Source of the DNA: Prosthecodimorpha hirschii
GTDB taxonomy: Bacteria > Pseudomonadota > Alphaproteobacteria > Rhizobiales > Ancalomicrobiaceae
Length of the DNA: 64,000 nt
Direction: 5' to 3'
Assembly: GCF_001305515.1 (NCBI RefSeq)
Contig: NZ_LJYW01000001.1
Coordinates: 5,610,101 to 5,674,100 of the forward strand
Shown here: piece after piece, positions 37,081-46,155 of the stretch
How positions within the stretch are numbered: position 1 is the first letter of the stretch
Layout of the letters: each line of letters opens with the position of its first letter
Position numbers and translations under genes: made by a program
The notes under the pieces: model-generated
Databases searched by the model: none
Told to the model about the DNA's origin: nothing
Seen by the model: only the letters and a program-made list of their open reading frames with translations

Positions 37081-38595
37081 ATGGTCCCTTCAGTCCGAAA
37101 CGTCATCCTTGCAGCCTTGTTGACCGCCCCCTGGGGACTTGCCGCCGCGCCGGCGGCGGCGCAGGCGGCGCAGGAGGACTGGATGCGCTGCCGCGGCAGC
37201 GATGCCGTCGCTGCAATCGAAGCCTGCACGCGGATTGCGGATACCGCGACGCTCTCGGCCGAGACCCGCGCCCGGGCCCTGTTCAACCGCGCGGTCGCCC
37301 ACGGATCGCGCAAGGATCGCGACCGGCAGAAGGCCGATCTCGACGCCTCGATCCGCCTCCATCCGACGGCGAGCGCCTATTTCGGGCGCGGCCTGTGGCA
37401 TCGCGACGTGACCCGGAGCGCCGAACGGCAGATCGCCGACTACGACGCCGCCCTGGCGCTCGATCCCCAACTCGTCGGCGCGCTGATGAACAAGGCGACC
37501 GTCCTCGGCGATGCCGGCCGCACCCGCGAGGCGATCGCGCTGCTCGACCGGGCGGTCGCGGCCGAGCCGGCCAATGCCGGCGCCTGGAACAATCGCGGCA
37601 ATCTGAACGGTCGCGTCGACCGGGCTGCCGGCCAGCGCGACTGGAACCGCGCCGGCAAGCTCGATGCCAATCTGGCGGATCTCTACAAGCAGGGGATGCG
37701 CACGGTGGTCATTTCGGCCCCGGCCAAGTTCCTCGACATTCCGGGCGACCTCCAGGTCGCCAAGGCGCCCGACGCGCCCGCGCCGGGGCCGTCGCGACCG
37801 GAAACCGGCGCGGCCGCGGCGCCGCCGCCGACCACCGGCAACGCCGCCGCGCCGGTGGCCGGCACCGTCGTGCCGCGGGCCGGCCGGCGGGTCGCCCTGG
37901 TCATCGGCAACAACGACTATGCCCATATCGACCGCCTCGAGCGGGCGGTTTCGGATGCCGATGCGGTCGCCCGGGTGCTGACCACGATCGGCTACGACGT
38001 GCGCAAGGGTACCAATCTCGACCGAAGCGCGATCAATCGCCTGGTGGCCGAGTTCGAAGCCTCGATCGGCAATGCCGACGTGGCCCTGATCTATTATGCG
38101 GGTCACGGCATTTCGATCGACAATGCCGGCTATATCCTGCCCGTCGACATGCCGAAGGTCTCCGCCGGAGCGGCGGGGCTGATCCGCGACGAGGCCGTCT
38201 CGATCGATGCGCTGATCCAGCGCGCGCGTCGCGCCGGTGGGGCGAAGGTGGTGGCGATCATCGACGCCTGCCGGGAGAACCCCTTTACGGTCGAGGGCGC
38301 GCGTGGCGGCGCGCCGACCCGCGGCCTCGGCCGGATCGAATCCCAGAGCGGGACCTTCGTCCTGATGTCGGCCGGCTATGGCCAGCTTGCGCTCGATCGG
38401 CTCTCCAAGACCGACCGCGATCCGAACTCGATCTTCACGCGGCGTCTGATCCCCTTGCTTCAGAAGCCGGGGCTGACCCATCTCCAGATCGCCAAGCAGT
38501 TGCAGCGCGAGGTGCGCGACCTGGCGCAGAGCGTCAAGCATGTCCAGCAGCCTGCCTTCTACGACGAGATTGCCGAGGACGTGGTGCTGAACTGA
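37081..38595 (+). CDS. Exported TPR-caspase (peptidase C14) protein
   Basis: A 504-residue protein. Signal peptide 1 to about 28, TPR repeats (about 60-200; YDAALALDPQLVGALMNKAT, AIALLDRAVAAEPANAGAWN), a proline-rich linker (230-265), and a caspase-fold domain from 268 (RRVALVIGNNDYAHI). The catalytic dyad is His342 in YYAGHGI and Cys397 in IIDACRENPF. The domain resembles proteobacterial caspase-like (C14) proteins, which often cleave after Arg. Its export is notable, because most caspase homologues are cytosolic. 104 bp after the serpin stop; whether it shares their transcript is inferred. ATG at 37081. Confidence 0.88.
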   Translation: MVPSVRNVILAALLTAPWGLAAAPAAAQAAQEDWMRCRGSDAVAAIEACTRIADTATLSAETRARALFNRAVAHGSRKDRDRQKADLDASIRLHPTASAYFGRGLWHRDVTRSAERQIADYDAALALDPQLVGALMNKATVLGDAGRTREAIALLDRAVAAEPANAGAWNNRGNLNGRVDRAAGQRDWNRAGKLDANLADLYKQGMRTVVISAPAKFLDIPGDLQVAKAPDAPAPGPSRPETGAAAAPPPTTGNAAAPVAGTVVPRAGRRVALVIGNNDYAHIDRLERAVSDADAVARVLTTIGYDVRKGTNLDRSAINRLVAEFEASIGNADVALIYYAGHGISIDNAGYILPVDMPKVSAGAAGLIRDEAVSIDALIQRARRAGGAKVVAIIDACRENPFTVEGARGGAPTRGLGRIESQSGTFVLMSAGYGQLALDRLSKTDRDPNSIFTRRLIPLLQKPGLTHLQIAKQLQREVRDLAQSVKHVQQPAFYDEIAEDVVLN

Positions 38596-38808
38596 CGGCC
38601 TGCGGGCGGCCGTCCTCGGCCGCCGCGCCCTTACGGCCGGATGCCGGGGCGGCGGCTCCGGCGACCCAAGTCCTTGTTTCCCATTGCCGCATCGTGTCGG
38701 AGTGTTTCCGTCCGGCGAGAACTTGCGCTAGGCTCGCGGCGCATTCGCCGGATGGGATGCGGCCCGGATCGCTCGGCCGCCGTTCCACGCGGTGGCCGGG
38801 GGGAGGCG

Positions 38809-39420
38809 ATGAGCGACAACGACATCTTTGCCGATCAGCAGGCAATCGCCGCCGATCTCGACCTGCTCGAAGGCTTGTTGTGGGCGCGGGCCACGCTGTC
38901 GGAGCGGCTGGCTTCGGCGAGCCTGTCGCGGGACCCGGACGTGCTCGATACGCTGCGTATCGAATCCATGTACCAGTTCGCGGAATTCTTCTTCCTGCTG
39001 CGCGCACGCGGGATCGAAGAGGTCGAGCAGATCGAGCAGCTGGCCGACGTGCACAATGCCCATATCGTCGGGCTGACCAAGGATGCCGAGAAGATGCGGC
39101 GGCTCGGCTTGCGCAAGCAGCGCCTGCTCGACGCGATGTTCACGTCCGATACCCTGCCGCGGCTGCTGCAGAACTGGCGCGATCGGCCCGGGCAGCTCGA
39201 CCAGTCGAATCTCGCGCGCTTCCTGGTGACGGTCATGTCGACGGAAACGGCCCGCAAGCTGGCGGTGGCGGCGGCCGAGGGCGGCTTCCTGGATCGGGCC
39301 AAGTCCCCCTATGGGACCGTGCTGGTGCGCTCGACCGGCGTCATGGAGCAGATCTTCGGCGCCACGGTGCGCGACCTGCGCGCCAAGATCCTCGCATCAC
39401 GGGCGGGCGGCGGCGCCTGA
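38809..39420 (+). CDS. Conserved-looking helical protein of unknown function
   Basis: A 203-residue soluble, almost entirely alpha-helical protein with no signal peptide. Visible features: an acidic N-terminus (MSDNDIFADQQAIAADLDLL), an aromatic patch MYQFAEFFFLLRARG and a basic stretch EKMRRLGLRKQRLLDAMF. I do not recognise a family. GGGGGGAGGCG immediately precedes ATG 38809, a good ribosome-binding site. It follows the caspase gene by about 210 bp on the same strand. The codon bias matches neighbours. Confidence 0.6.
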   Translation: MSDNDIFADQQAIAADLDLLEGLLWARATLSERLASASLSRDPDVLDTLRIESMYQFAEFFFLLRARGIEEVEQIEQLADVHNAHIVGLTKDAEKMRRLGLRKQRLLDAMFTSDTLPRLLQNWRDRPGQLDQSNLARFLVTVMSTETARKLAVAAAEGGFLDRAKSPYGTVLVRSTGVMEQIFGATVRDLRAKILASRAGGGA

Positions 39421-39542
39421 TCGAAGCCGGCGCGGCAAGGACCGCGGGCGCGACAATAGCCGCCGAGGCGGCGAGGGCGGCCCGAACGGCAACGGCCGCC
39501 GGATCGGCGGCCGTCGGGGGCGTCATGGCCGTGGGGTCGGGA

Positions 39543-39701
39543 TCACTGGCACAGCCAGACCTGGCTGTAATAGTCGGGCACCCACTGACAGGTCGGATGA
39601 TAGAAGCCGTAGATATCGTAGTATCCGGCTTCGGCGACGCCGGCGGCCGCGAGCAGCATGGCGGCGGCGGCAAAAGCAAGGGCGGCATATTTACGGGTCA
39701 T
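39543..39701 (-). CDS. Small exported tyrosine-rich peptide (52 residues)
   Basis: ATG 39699-39701 with GGGAGACG upstream. A clear signal peptide (MTRKYAALAFAAAAMLLAAA ... GVAEA) precedes a 27-residue mature peptide rich in Tyr, Trp and Cys: it begins GYYDIYGFYHPTCQW and contains two cysteines (CQW and LCQ), so one disulfide is possible. Function unknown. Not recognised as a family, but the signal and RBS make it credible. Confidence 0.65.
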   Translation of the reverse strand: MTRKYAALAFAAAAMLLAAAGVAEAGYYDIYGFYHPTCQWVPDYYSQVWLCQ

Positions 39702-39856
39702 CGTCGTCTCCCTCAAGTGATCAGGCCGGGATCCGATGCCCGATCCTTGGAGACGACCATGCCGATTGCTGCCGCGCAGCGAAAGACCCGCCGCCTCCCA
39801 TCGCATTGGCGGGGTCCTCGTGATGTCCCGGCACCCGGGGAGAGACCCGCCGCCGA

Positions 39857-40678
39857 TCAGGACTCGGTCGTCAGCCGCTTGCGGGCGAAACGCTCCAGAG
39901 CGAAGCCGATCACCGCGATGCACAGCATGGTGGTGAAGAAGTAGCCGAGGTCGACCGACTTGCTCTCATACTGGCTGTAGAAGGCCGAGCGCGCCAATTC
40001 GATCGGATGCATCAGCGGATTCCAGACGATGATCTCGCGCATGGTCGGCGGCATGTAGTCGACCACGAACATCTTGCCCGAGAACAGGTACTGGGCCCGC
40101 CGGACGATCGAGTAGGCCTTGCCCCAGACCGGGAAGAAGACCTCCAGCGAAGCATTGAACACGCCGAGAACGAAACCGTACAGCCCAGCCATCAGGATGG
40201 CGAAGTAGACGCGGAGGATATCTTTCGGCCAGATGACCTGGTCGGGATAGAAGCCCTGAATGAAGAAATTGTGGCTGACCAGGAAGACATGATAGATCGT
40301 CAACATGACGAACATCGTCATGATGAATTCGGTGGCATAGATATCGAACGGGGTGATCACCGGAAAGGCGAGGATGACCTTGTTCTTGGTCATCGAGGCG
40401 GAGATGTCGGCTTCCGTACGGTTGAAGCAGTAGAAAACCACGACGCCGTTGAGAAAGAACAGCATCATGCTGCTGCCGAGCGGCGGTGCCGGGTTCATCT
40501 CGTAGCGCAGCAGCGACATTCCGACGATGAAGGCGAGCGGTTCGATGAAGATGCCCGCAAAGCCGAGGCGCCCCCGACTGCTCATCATCAATTCGCGATG
40601 GAACAGTGCCTTGATGTTATTGTAAAGAAGTGAGGCCGGCGAGCCGTAAGGAGATTTGTGGCTCTTGGCGTGTCCCAT
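39857..40678 (-). CDS. ABC-2 type polysaccharide export permease (KpsM/Wzm-like)
   Basis: A 273-residue inner-membrane protein with about six spans. The pattern (FHRELMMSSRGRLGF near the N-terminus, EPLAFIVGMS, GVVVFYCFNRTEADIS, FSGKMFVVDYMPPTMREII) matches ABC-2 exporters of capsule and O-antigen polysaccharide. The required ATPase (KpsT/Wzt) is not adjacent on either side, so it is an orphan subunit here. Its leader (40680-40800) is AT-rich and its codon use includes more AT-ending codons than surrounding genes, hinting at separate history. ATG 40676-40678. Confidence 0.82.
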   Translation of the reverse strand: MGHAKSHKSPYGSPASLLYNNIKALFHRELMMSSRGRLGFAGIFIEPLAFIVGMSLLRYEMNPAPPLGSSMMLFFLNGVVVFYCFNRTEADISASMTKNKVILAFPVITPFDIYATEFIMTMFVMLTIYHVFLVSHNFFIQGFYPDQVIWPKDILRVYFAILMAGLYGFVLGVFNASLEVFFPVWGKAYSIVRRAQYLFSGKMFVVDYMPPTMREIIVWNPLMHPIELARSAFYSQYESKSVDLGYFFTTMLCIAVIGFALERFARKRLTTES

Positions 40679-40949
40679 GTGATGCGATGCTCCTCGTACA
40701 AGAAACGAGTGCCGCTTCTATCATGTGAGGACTTGAGCACAAAGCATCGAAATATGAGATTTCGATAACGCAAGATGACCGAATTGATAACTTCATTGGC
40801 CGGGACGGAGTGCGGCGAGCCAGATCTGCGGTCAATTCTGCGGACTTACGGACGGTCAGCCCGTCCAGGTCTCGCGGCAATGCGCTCGCGCATCACCGGG
40901 TTATGATGGGATCGGGCCGGGCCGGCCGCCGGCGGCAGGGTCCGGCGGG

Positions 40950-42740
40950 TCAGTATCGGTAGGCGGTCCGGAAGCCGCCCCAATGGCGGCCGTCGACCAT
41001 GATCGGCACGTCGATTTCCTTCATCATCACGATCTTGCCGCCGCCGAGGTCGCGCGGATAGCTTTGCACCAGGAACGGACGCATGTTGCGCGCGGCGAGG
41101 AGGCCGGCGCGATCGTCGAAGATGCGCCGGTTGCGGGCGTTGGCCGCGTTCCAGACCGGATCGCCGCGGCGCTGCGGATGGGAATAGATCCGATTGTGCA
41201 CCGGCAGCCAGCCGTTCACGTCGACGGCCGCCGCAAAGGTCATGCGCGAATCCTCCGCCAGCAGCGGCTCCTGGATCGGCGGCAGCAGGCGGTCGAGGCT
41301 GACCAGCGCCCGGTTGGCATATTGCTGCGGGTCGCTGTCCGGGATCGCCGAATAGTCGGTATCGAACAGGTCGGCGGACGAAAGCTCGCCGCGCCGGATC
41401 GCGGCCGCCAGCGTCTCGCCGATCGCGCCCGCCCCACGCTTGGCCCGCGCGATCCCCTGCTCGAATTCGGCCGCCACCGCGACGACGCACGCGGCGACGC
41501 TGGCCGGGACCGGCGCTCGGAAGGCGATATGGCAGCCGAGCGGGCTGTTCGCCACGACATGCCCGTCGACCGATCCGACGCCAGCGATGTCGAGCGAGAC
41601 CGGTTCGCCGACGCGCGGCGCTTCGCCGGATACGGCAACGAGCACGCCGCCGAGCGACAGGTCGACCGTCTTCACGGTCGCGGTGTGGCGTCCCCGGAAG
41701 TGACCGGTCCGTTCGACCGGCCATCGGTCGAAGCGTCGGCGATCGGCCTCCGGCGTCTGGCGCAGGACCGTGACCAGCTGGCGCGTCATGTCCTGGACCG
41801 AGCGGCCGATCGCGTTTCCGGCGGCTTCGACGTCCTGGCCGACGCGCACGGCCTGATCGGTCGCGGCCCGGATCGATTGCGCCCGCGTCGCCACCCCCTC
41901 GGTGAAGCCGGTGGTCTCCGTCGCGCTGCGGCTGGCCTCGGCGATCCGCGCCTCCTGCGCGGCGACCGCGCCGGCCACTGCGGCAGCGGCCGGACGGATG
42001 CGCCCGATGGTCTCGATGACCCGCGAAACCGCGGCAATCGAGGTCTCGGCGGTCTGGTGCAAGGTGGCGATGCGGCGGGAAATCTCGTCGGTCGCCTTGC
42101 GCGTCTCGACCGACAGGGCCTTGACCTCGCTGGCCACCACGGCGAAGCCGCGGCCGGCGGCACCTGCGCGTGCCGCCTCGATGGTGGCGTTGAGGGCGAG
42201 CAGATTGGTCTGCCCCGCGACATCGGCGATCAGCGTCACGACGGACTGGATCTGTCCGACCGCGCCCTGCAGATCCGCCACGCTGCGGGTCGCCGCGGCC
42301 CCGGCATCCTCGGCTTCGGCGACGAGGCGGTCGGATTGCTGGGCCTGGCGGCCGACTTCGCCGTTGGCCGCGGCGAAACTTCCGATTGCCTCGGCCAGCC
42401 CGACCATGTCGTTGCGGGCCGTCTCGGTCTCTCCGGCCAATCGTCCGGCATCGCTGCGGATCGCGGTTGCGGCCTCCGCGCTGGTGCCGGCGGCCTGCAG
42501 CATGGCCTGCACGACGCCGGCAAGACGGGCTTCCGCGCGCTTCAGATCCCCCTCGATCAGGGCGACGACGTCGGCGATCGCGGCCTGGGAGGTGGTGGCC
42601 AGGGAGTTGGAAGCCTGGGAGGTGGAAGCCTGCGAGGTGGTAGCCTGGCGATCCGGCGCGCCGGTGTCCTCCTGCGCCGAGGGACCGGCTGCGGGCATGG
42701 CGGTGGACTGCGACCGCAAGGCGAGGAATCGTCGGAACAT
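40950..42740 (-). CDS. Soluble methyl-accepting chemotaxis-type protein with PilZ-like and C-terminal sensory domains
   Basis: A 596-residue protein without any membrane segment. A low-complexity TSQAS-repeat (33-53, from a short DNA repeat) leads into a signalling coiled coil with the conserved tip [20 protein letters not shown] (171-190). Next is a PilZ-like region (about 333-425: [24 protein letters not shown]) and a C-terminal sensory region (about 430-596) with [17 protein letters not shown] and [16 protein letters not shown], typical of alphaproteobacterial receptors with an output-first order. It may bind c-di-GMP and feed a chemotaxis-like cascade. The AT-rich upstream region is the likely promoter. 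Confidence 0.83.
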   Translation of the reverse strand: MFRRFLALRSQSTAMPAAGPSAQEDTGAPDRQATTSQASTSQASNSLATTSQAAIADVVALIEGDLKRAEARLAGVVQAMLQAAGTSAEAATAIRSDAGRLAGETETARNDMVGLAEAIGSFAAANGEVGRQAQQSDRLVAEAEDAGAAATRSVADLQGAVGQIQSVVTLIADVAGQTNLLALNATIEAARAGAAGRGFAVVASEVKALSVETRKATDEISRRIATLHQTAETSIAAVSRVIETIGRIRPAAAAVAGAVAAQEARIAEASRSATETTGFTEGVATRAQSIRAATDQAVRVGQDVEAAGNAIGRSVQDMTRQLVTVLRQTPEADRRRFDRWPVERTGHFRGRHTATVKTVDLSLGGVLVAVSGEAPRVGEPVSLDIAGVGSVDGHVVANSPLGCHIAFRAPVPASVAACVVAVAAEFEQGIARAKRGAGAIGETLAAAIRRGELSSADLFDTDYSAIPDSDPQQYANRALVSLDRLLPPIQEPLLAEDSRMTFAAAVDVNGWLPVHNRIYSHPQRRGDPVWNAANARNRRIFDDRAGLLAARNMRPFLVQSYPRDLGGGKIVMMKEIDVPIMVDGRHWGGFRTAYRY

Positions 42741-43020
42741 GGACGGACCCGGGCAGAAGGAGGCGGAGTCAGGGTCGACCGATATGGTAAGGGATCAGTT
42801 AAGCAAATTCGAATGTATTGCCTAATATTTCGGCATAGCCTGCAGAATCATGGCCCGGACGCTACGGCATTCCTCGAATTGCATCCGCCGATTTTTCATC
42901 CATGCGGAGAACCGACGGCGCCGGCGCCGGGCCTGAGCCGGACCCACTGGCCCGCAGCGACGGGCTGGAGTATGGAGAGCCGCCGGCATCGGGCCGGCGA
43001 TCGGCAGACGGTCGGATGGC

Positions 43021-43710
43021 ATGAGTGCGGAATTGAAGCGGAAGGCAGCCGAGGTTGCGCTGACCCATGTCCGTCCGGGCATGCGGCTTGGCCTCGGAAC
43101 CGGCTCGACAGCCGAGGCGTTCGTCCGGCTGCTCGGGCCGCGCGTGGCCGAAGGTCTCGACATTGTCGGCGTGCCGACCTCGGAACGCACGGCCGCCCTG
43201 GCCGCCTCGCTCGGCATCCGCCTCGCCACGCTGGACGAATTGCCCGAACTCGACCTGACCATCGACGGCGCGGACGAGATCGGGCCGCGGCTGGCGCTGG
43301 TCAAGGGCGGCGGCGGGGCCCTGCTGCGCGAGAAGATCGTCGCGGCGGCTTCGGCGCGCATGATCGTCATTGCCGACAGCGCCAAGGTCGTGGCCGAGCT
43401 CGGCGCCTTTCCGCTCCCCATCGAGGTGGTGCCCTTCGGCCTGGAGGCGACACGCCGGGCGATCGTCGCGCGCGCCGCGGCCCTCGGCCTCGAGGGTCCC
43501 GTGCAGCTGCGGATGGCCGGCGACCGGCCCTATCTGACCGACGGCGGTCATCTGATCCTCGACGCATCTTTTCGCCGGATTCCGCAGCCAGAAGCGCTCG
43601 CATTGGCGCTTTCCGGCATTCCGGGCTGCGTGGAGCATGGCCTGTTCATCGGCCTCGCCAGTCTCGCCGTCGTGGCGGGACCGGACGGGGTCTCCCTTCT
43701 CGAGCCCTGA
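43021..43710 (+). CDS. rpiA: Ribose-5-phosphate isomerase A
   Basis: A 229-residue enzyme interconverting ribose 5-phosphate and ribulose 5-phosphate in the pentose phosphate pathway. Seen: [11 protein letters not shown] phosphate loop, [10 protein letters not shown], catalytic Asp in [10 protein letters not shown], and [12 protein letters not shown] with the catalytic lysine/glutamate. Normal family length. The DUF2059 gene follows 21 nt later and is probably cotranscribed, a pairing that is common in this bacterial order. Confidence 0.95.
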   Translation: MSAELKRKAAEVALTHVRPGMRLGLGTGSTAEAFVRLLGPRVAEGLDIVGVPTSERTAALAASLGIRLATLDELPELDLTIDGADEIGPRLALVKGGGGALLREKIVAAASARMIVIADSAKVVAELGAFPLPIEVVPFGLEATRRAIVARAAALGLEGPVQLRMAGDRPYLTDGGHLILDASFRRIPQPEALALALSGIPGCVEHGLFIGLASLAVVAGPDGVSLLEP

Positions 43711-43731
43711 CCATCCATCGGAGTGACATCG

Positions 43732-44229
43732 ATGATCCGAACCCTCGCCAAGCCTCTCGCCGTTCTGGGCGTTCTCGTTGCGCTCTCGAGCGGCGCCGCG
43801 GCCCAGGAGTTTGCCAAGGACCACATCGCCTCCGCCCGTGCCGCCATCGAGGCGTCGAGGGTTTCCGAGGGCTTCGACAACATCCTGCTGATGGTCGCGC
43901 AGCAGACCAAGGGCCTGTTCCAGCGCTCCAACCCGGCGCTGATGCCGACCATCGAAGAGGTCACCAACAAGGTCGCCATCGACATGGCGGCCCGCCGCGT
44001 CGATCTCGACAAGGAGATCCAGCGCATCTGGGCCTCCAAGTTCTCGAAGGCCGAACTCGACGAGATCGCCAAGTTCTACAATTCGGCGGTCGGCAAGAAG
44101 CTCGCCAACGAAACCCAGGCCATGGTGGCGGCCTCGGCCCAGTTCGTCGTGAAGTGGCAGCAGCAGCTGTCCCAGGACATGGTCGCGAAGGTTCGCGAGG
44201 AGATGAAGGCGCGCGGTCACGCGCTTTGA
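43732..44229 (+). CDS. DUF2059 exported protein
   Basis: A 165-residue protein with signal peptide 1 to about 24 (LAVLGVLVALSSGAAAQ) and a helical DUF2059 domain whose hallmark is DEIAKFYNSAVGKKL. ATG 43732 is preceded by GGAGTG; a GTG 9 nt upstream in frame is less likely. Probably periplasmic. Function unknown in the family. Downstream of rpiA in the same operon. Confidence 0.88.
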   Translation: MIRTLAKPLAVLGVLVALSSGAAAQEFAKDHIASARAAIEASRVSEGFDNILLMVAQQTKGLFQRSNPALMPTIEEVTNKVAIDMAARRVDLDKEIQRIWASKFSKAELDEIAKFYNSAVGKKLANETQAMVAASAQFVVKWQQQLSQDMVAKVREEMKARGHAL

Positions 44230-44468
44230 CCGACCCCGCGATGGGGGCACCGGCCGGGAGCGGTCGGGGCGACCGTCGCGATCGTCGGATTTCGGTCACC
44301 TGCCATGCGGAGCGTGAAAGTCGCTCCGCCCGGCCGTACATGAGGGCCCGGCGCCGGCACTGCGGCGCCCGGCGGAACACTCCCGCGCCGTCGGCATGAG
44401 CCGGGCGGCCTGCTGCCCCTCGGGGCCGGCGGGCGATGGGGCAGCCGGACCGGTTCGGGGCACGCATC

Positions 44469-45860
44469 ATGAGCCATGACTACGACCTCTTCGTGATCGG
44501 CGCGGGATCCGGCGGCGTGCGCGCCGCCCGGATCGCGGCCCAGCACGGTGCGCGCGTCGCGATCGCCGAGGAATATCGCATCGGCGGCACCTGCGTGATC
44601 CGGGGCTGCGTGCCCAAGAAGCTGATGGTCTATGCGTCCCGCTTCGCCGACGAGTTCGCCGACGCGGCCGGCTTCGGCTGGACGGTCGGCGAGGCCCGCT
44701 TCGACTGGGCGACGCTGATCGCCAACAAGGACCGCGAGATCGCGCGGCTCGAAGGGATCTACCGGTCCAATCTCGCCAAGGCCGGCGTCACCATCCTGGA
44801 AAGCCGGGCCGAGGTCGTCGGGCCGCATGCGGTCGAACTGGTCGCCACCGGCGAGCGGATCACGGCCGGGACCATCCTGGTCGCGACGGGCGGCCGGGCC
44901 GAGGTCGACGAGCGGCTCGACGGCGTCGAGCATGTCGTCACCTCGAACGAGATGTTCCACCTCGAGCACCAGCCGCGGCGCCTCGTCGTCGCCGGCGGGG
45001 GCTATATCGCGGTCGAGTTCGCCTCGCTGATGGCCGGTCTCGGCACCGAGACGACGCTGGTCTATCGCGGCGAAGAGATTCTGCGCGGCTTCGATCGCGA
45101 GGTCCGCCGGCATGTCCACGCCGAACTCGAAAGGCGTGGCGTCCGCATCATTTGCGGCGACATCTTCAGCCGGATCGAGAAGACCGCGGACGGTCTCGAC
45201 GTGACCCTGCGCTCGGGCGGCCGGCTCGTGGCCGACACCGTCATGATGGCGATCGGGCGCCGCCCCAACACGGCCGGTCTCGGCCTGGAGGCGGCGGGCG
45301 TCACGCTCGATGCCAAGGGCGCCGTGGTGGTCGACGCGCAGAGCCGCAGTTCGGTGCCGTCGATCTATGCGGTCGGCGACGTGACCGATCGGTTCAACCT
45401 GACCCCGGTCGCGATCCGCGAGGGCCATGCCTTCGCCGACACCGTGTTCGGCGGTCGTCCGGTGACGGTCGACCACCGGCTGGTCCCGACGGCGGTGTTC
45501 ACCACGCCGGAGGTCGGCACGGTGGGGCTGACCGAAGATGCGGTCATTGAGACCGGCCGGGCCTACGACGTCTACCGCGCCACCTTCCGGCCGATGCGGG
45601 CGACACTGTCGGGCCGCGAGGAACGCATGCTGATGAAGCTCCTGGTCGACGGCGAGACCGACCGGGTGCTCGGCTGCCACATCGTCGGCCCGGATGCCGG
45701 CGAGATGGTGCAGTTGATCGGGATCGCGCTGAAGATGGGGGCGACCAAGGCGGATTTCGACGCCACCATGGCGGTGCATCCGACCGCCGCGGAAGAACTG
45801 GTGACGATGCGCGTCCCGTCGGAGCGGCACCCGGCGCGCCTGCCGGCGGCCGCAGGCTGA
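44469..45860 (+). CDS. gor: Glutathione-disulfide reductase
   Basis: A 463-residue flavoprotein that reduces glutathione disulfide with NADPH. FAD loop GAGSGGVRAARIAA (11-24), redox disulfide Cys42/Cys47 in GGTCVIRGCVPKK, NADPH loop AGGGYIAVEFASL, GDV region IYAVGDVTDRFN, and catalytic HPTAAEE near the C-terminus. The start ATG 44469-44471 (MSHDYDLF) matches family N-termini better than the in-frame upstream ATG. Likely third gene in the rpiA-DUF2059-gor run. Confidence 0.95.
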   Translation: MSHDYDLFVIGAGSGGVRAARIAAQHGARVAIAEEYRIGGTCVIRGCVPKKLMVYASRFADEFADAAGFGWTVGEARFDWATLIANKDREIARLEGIYRSNLAKAGVTILESRAEVVGPHAVELVATGERITAGTILVATGGRAEVDERLDGVEHVVTSNEMFHLEHQPRRLVVAGGGYIAVEFASLMAGLGTETTLVYRGEEILRGFDREVRRHVHAELERRGVRIICGDIFSRIEKTADGLDVTLRSGGRLVADTVMMAIGRRPNTAGLGLEAAGVTLDAKGAVVVDAQSRSSVPSIYAVGDVTDRFNLTPVAIREGHAFADTVFGGRPVTVDHRLVPTAVFTTPEVGTVGLTEDAVIETGRAYDVYRATFRPMRATLSGREERMLMKLLVDGETDRVLGCHIVGPDAGEMVQLIGIALKMGATKADFDATMAVHPTAAEELVTMRVPSERHPARLPAAAG

Positions 45861-46155
45861 CCGCCGGAGGTCGACCGGCCGGAGACGAAGCGGCGCAGTC
45901 CGAAAGGCAGAGGCGGGGGGCGTTGTCTTCCGCGCGCGGGCCTGCTATCAGCGCTGCGCTTGAGACGAGCCTCAAAGGAAGGCGTATGCCGGAACGCTCG
46001 AGAGCGTTCAGATGATCCGCAGCTGACGAGCGGAACCCAAAACCGAACATCGCGAAATTTGACAGGAGGTCCCGGCCCGACACGGCCGGCGGCCCCTCGA
46101 CCAATCGATTTCCGGGTTCGGGCGTTGTCCCGGCAGGGCAAGGAGATTAGCGCCC

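Noticed and set aside
40983-44399. A 1138-codon plus-strand open frame across the chemoreceptor, rpiA and DUF2059
   Set aside because: Crosses several proven genes and their intergenic DNA; low-complexity Gly/Arg/Asp-rich translation, no ribosome-binding site.
45861-46155. Possible riboswitch in the kup leader
   Set aside because: About 295 bp upstream was read for a ydaO-like or other aptamer; no convincing conserved fold was recognised.
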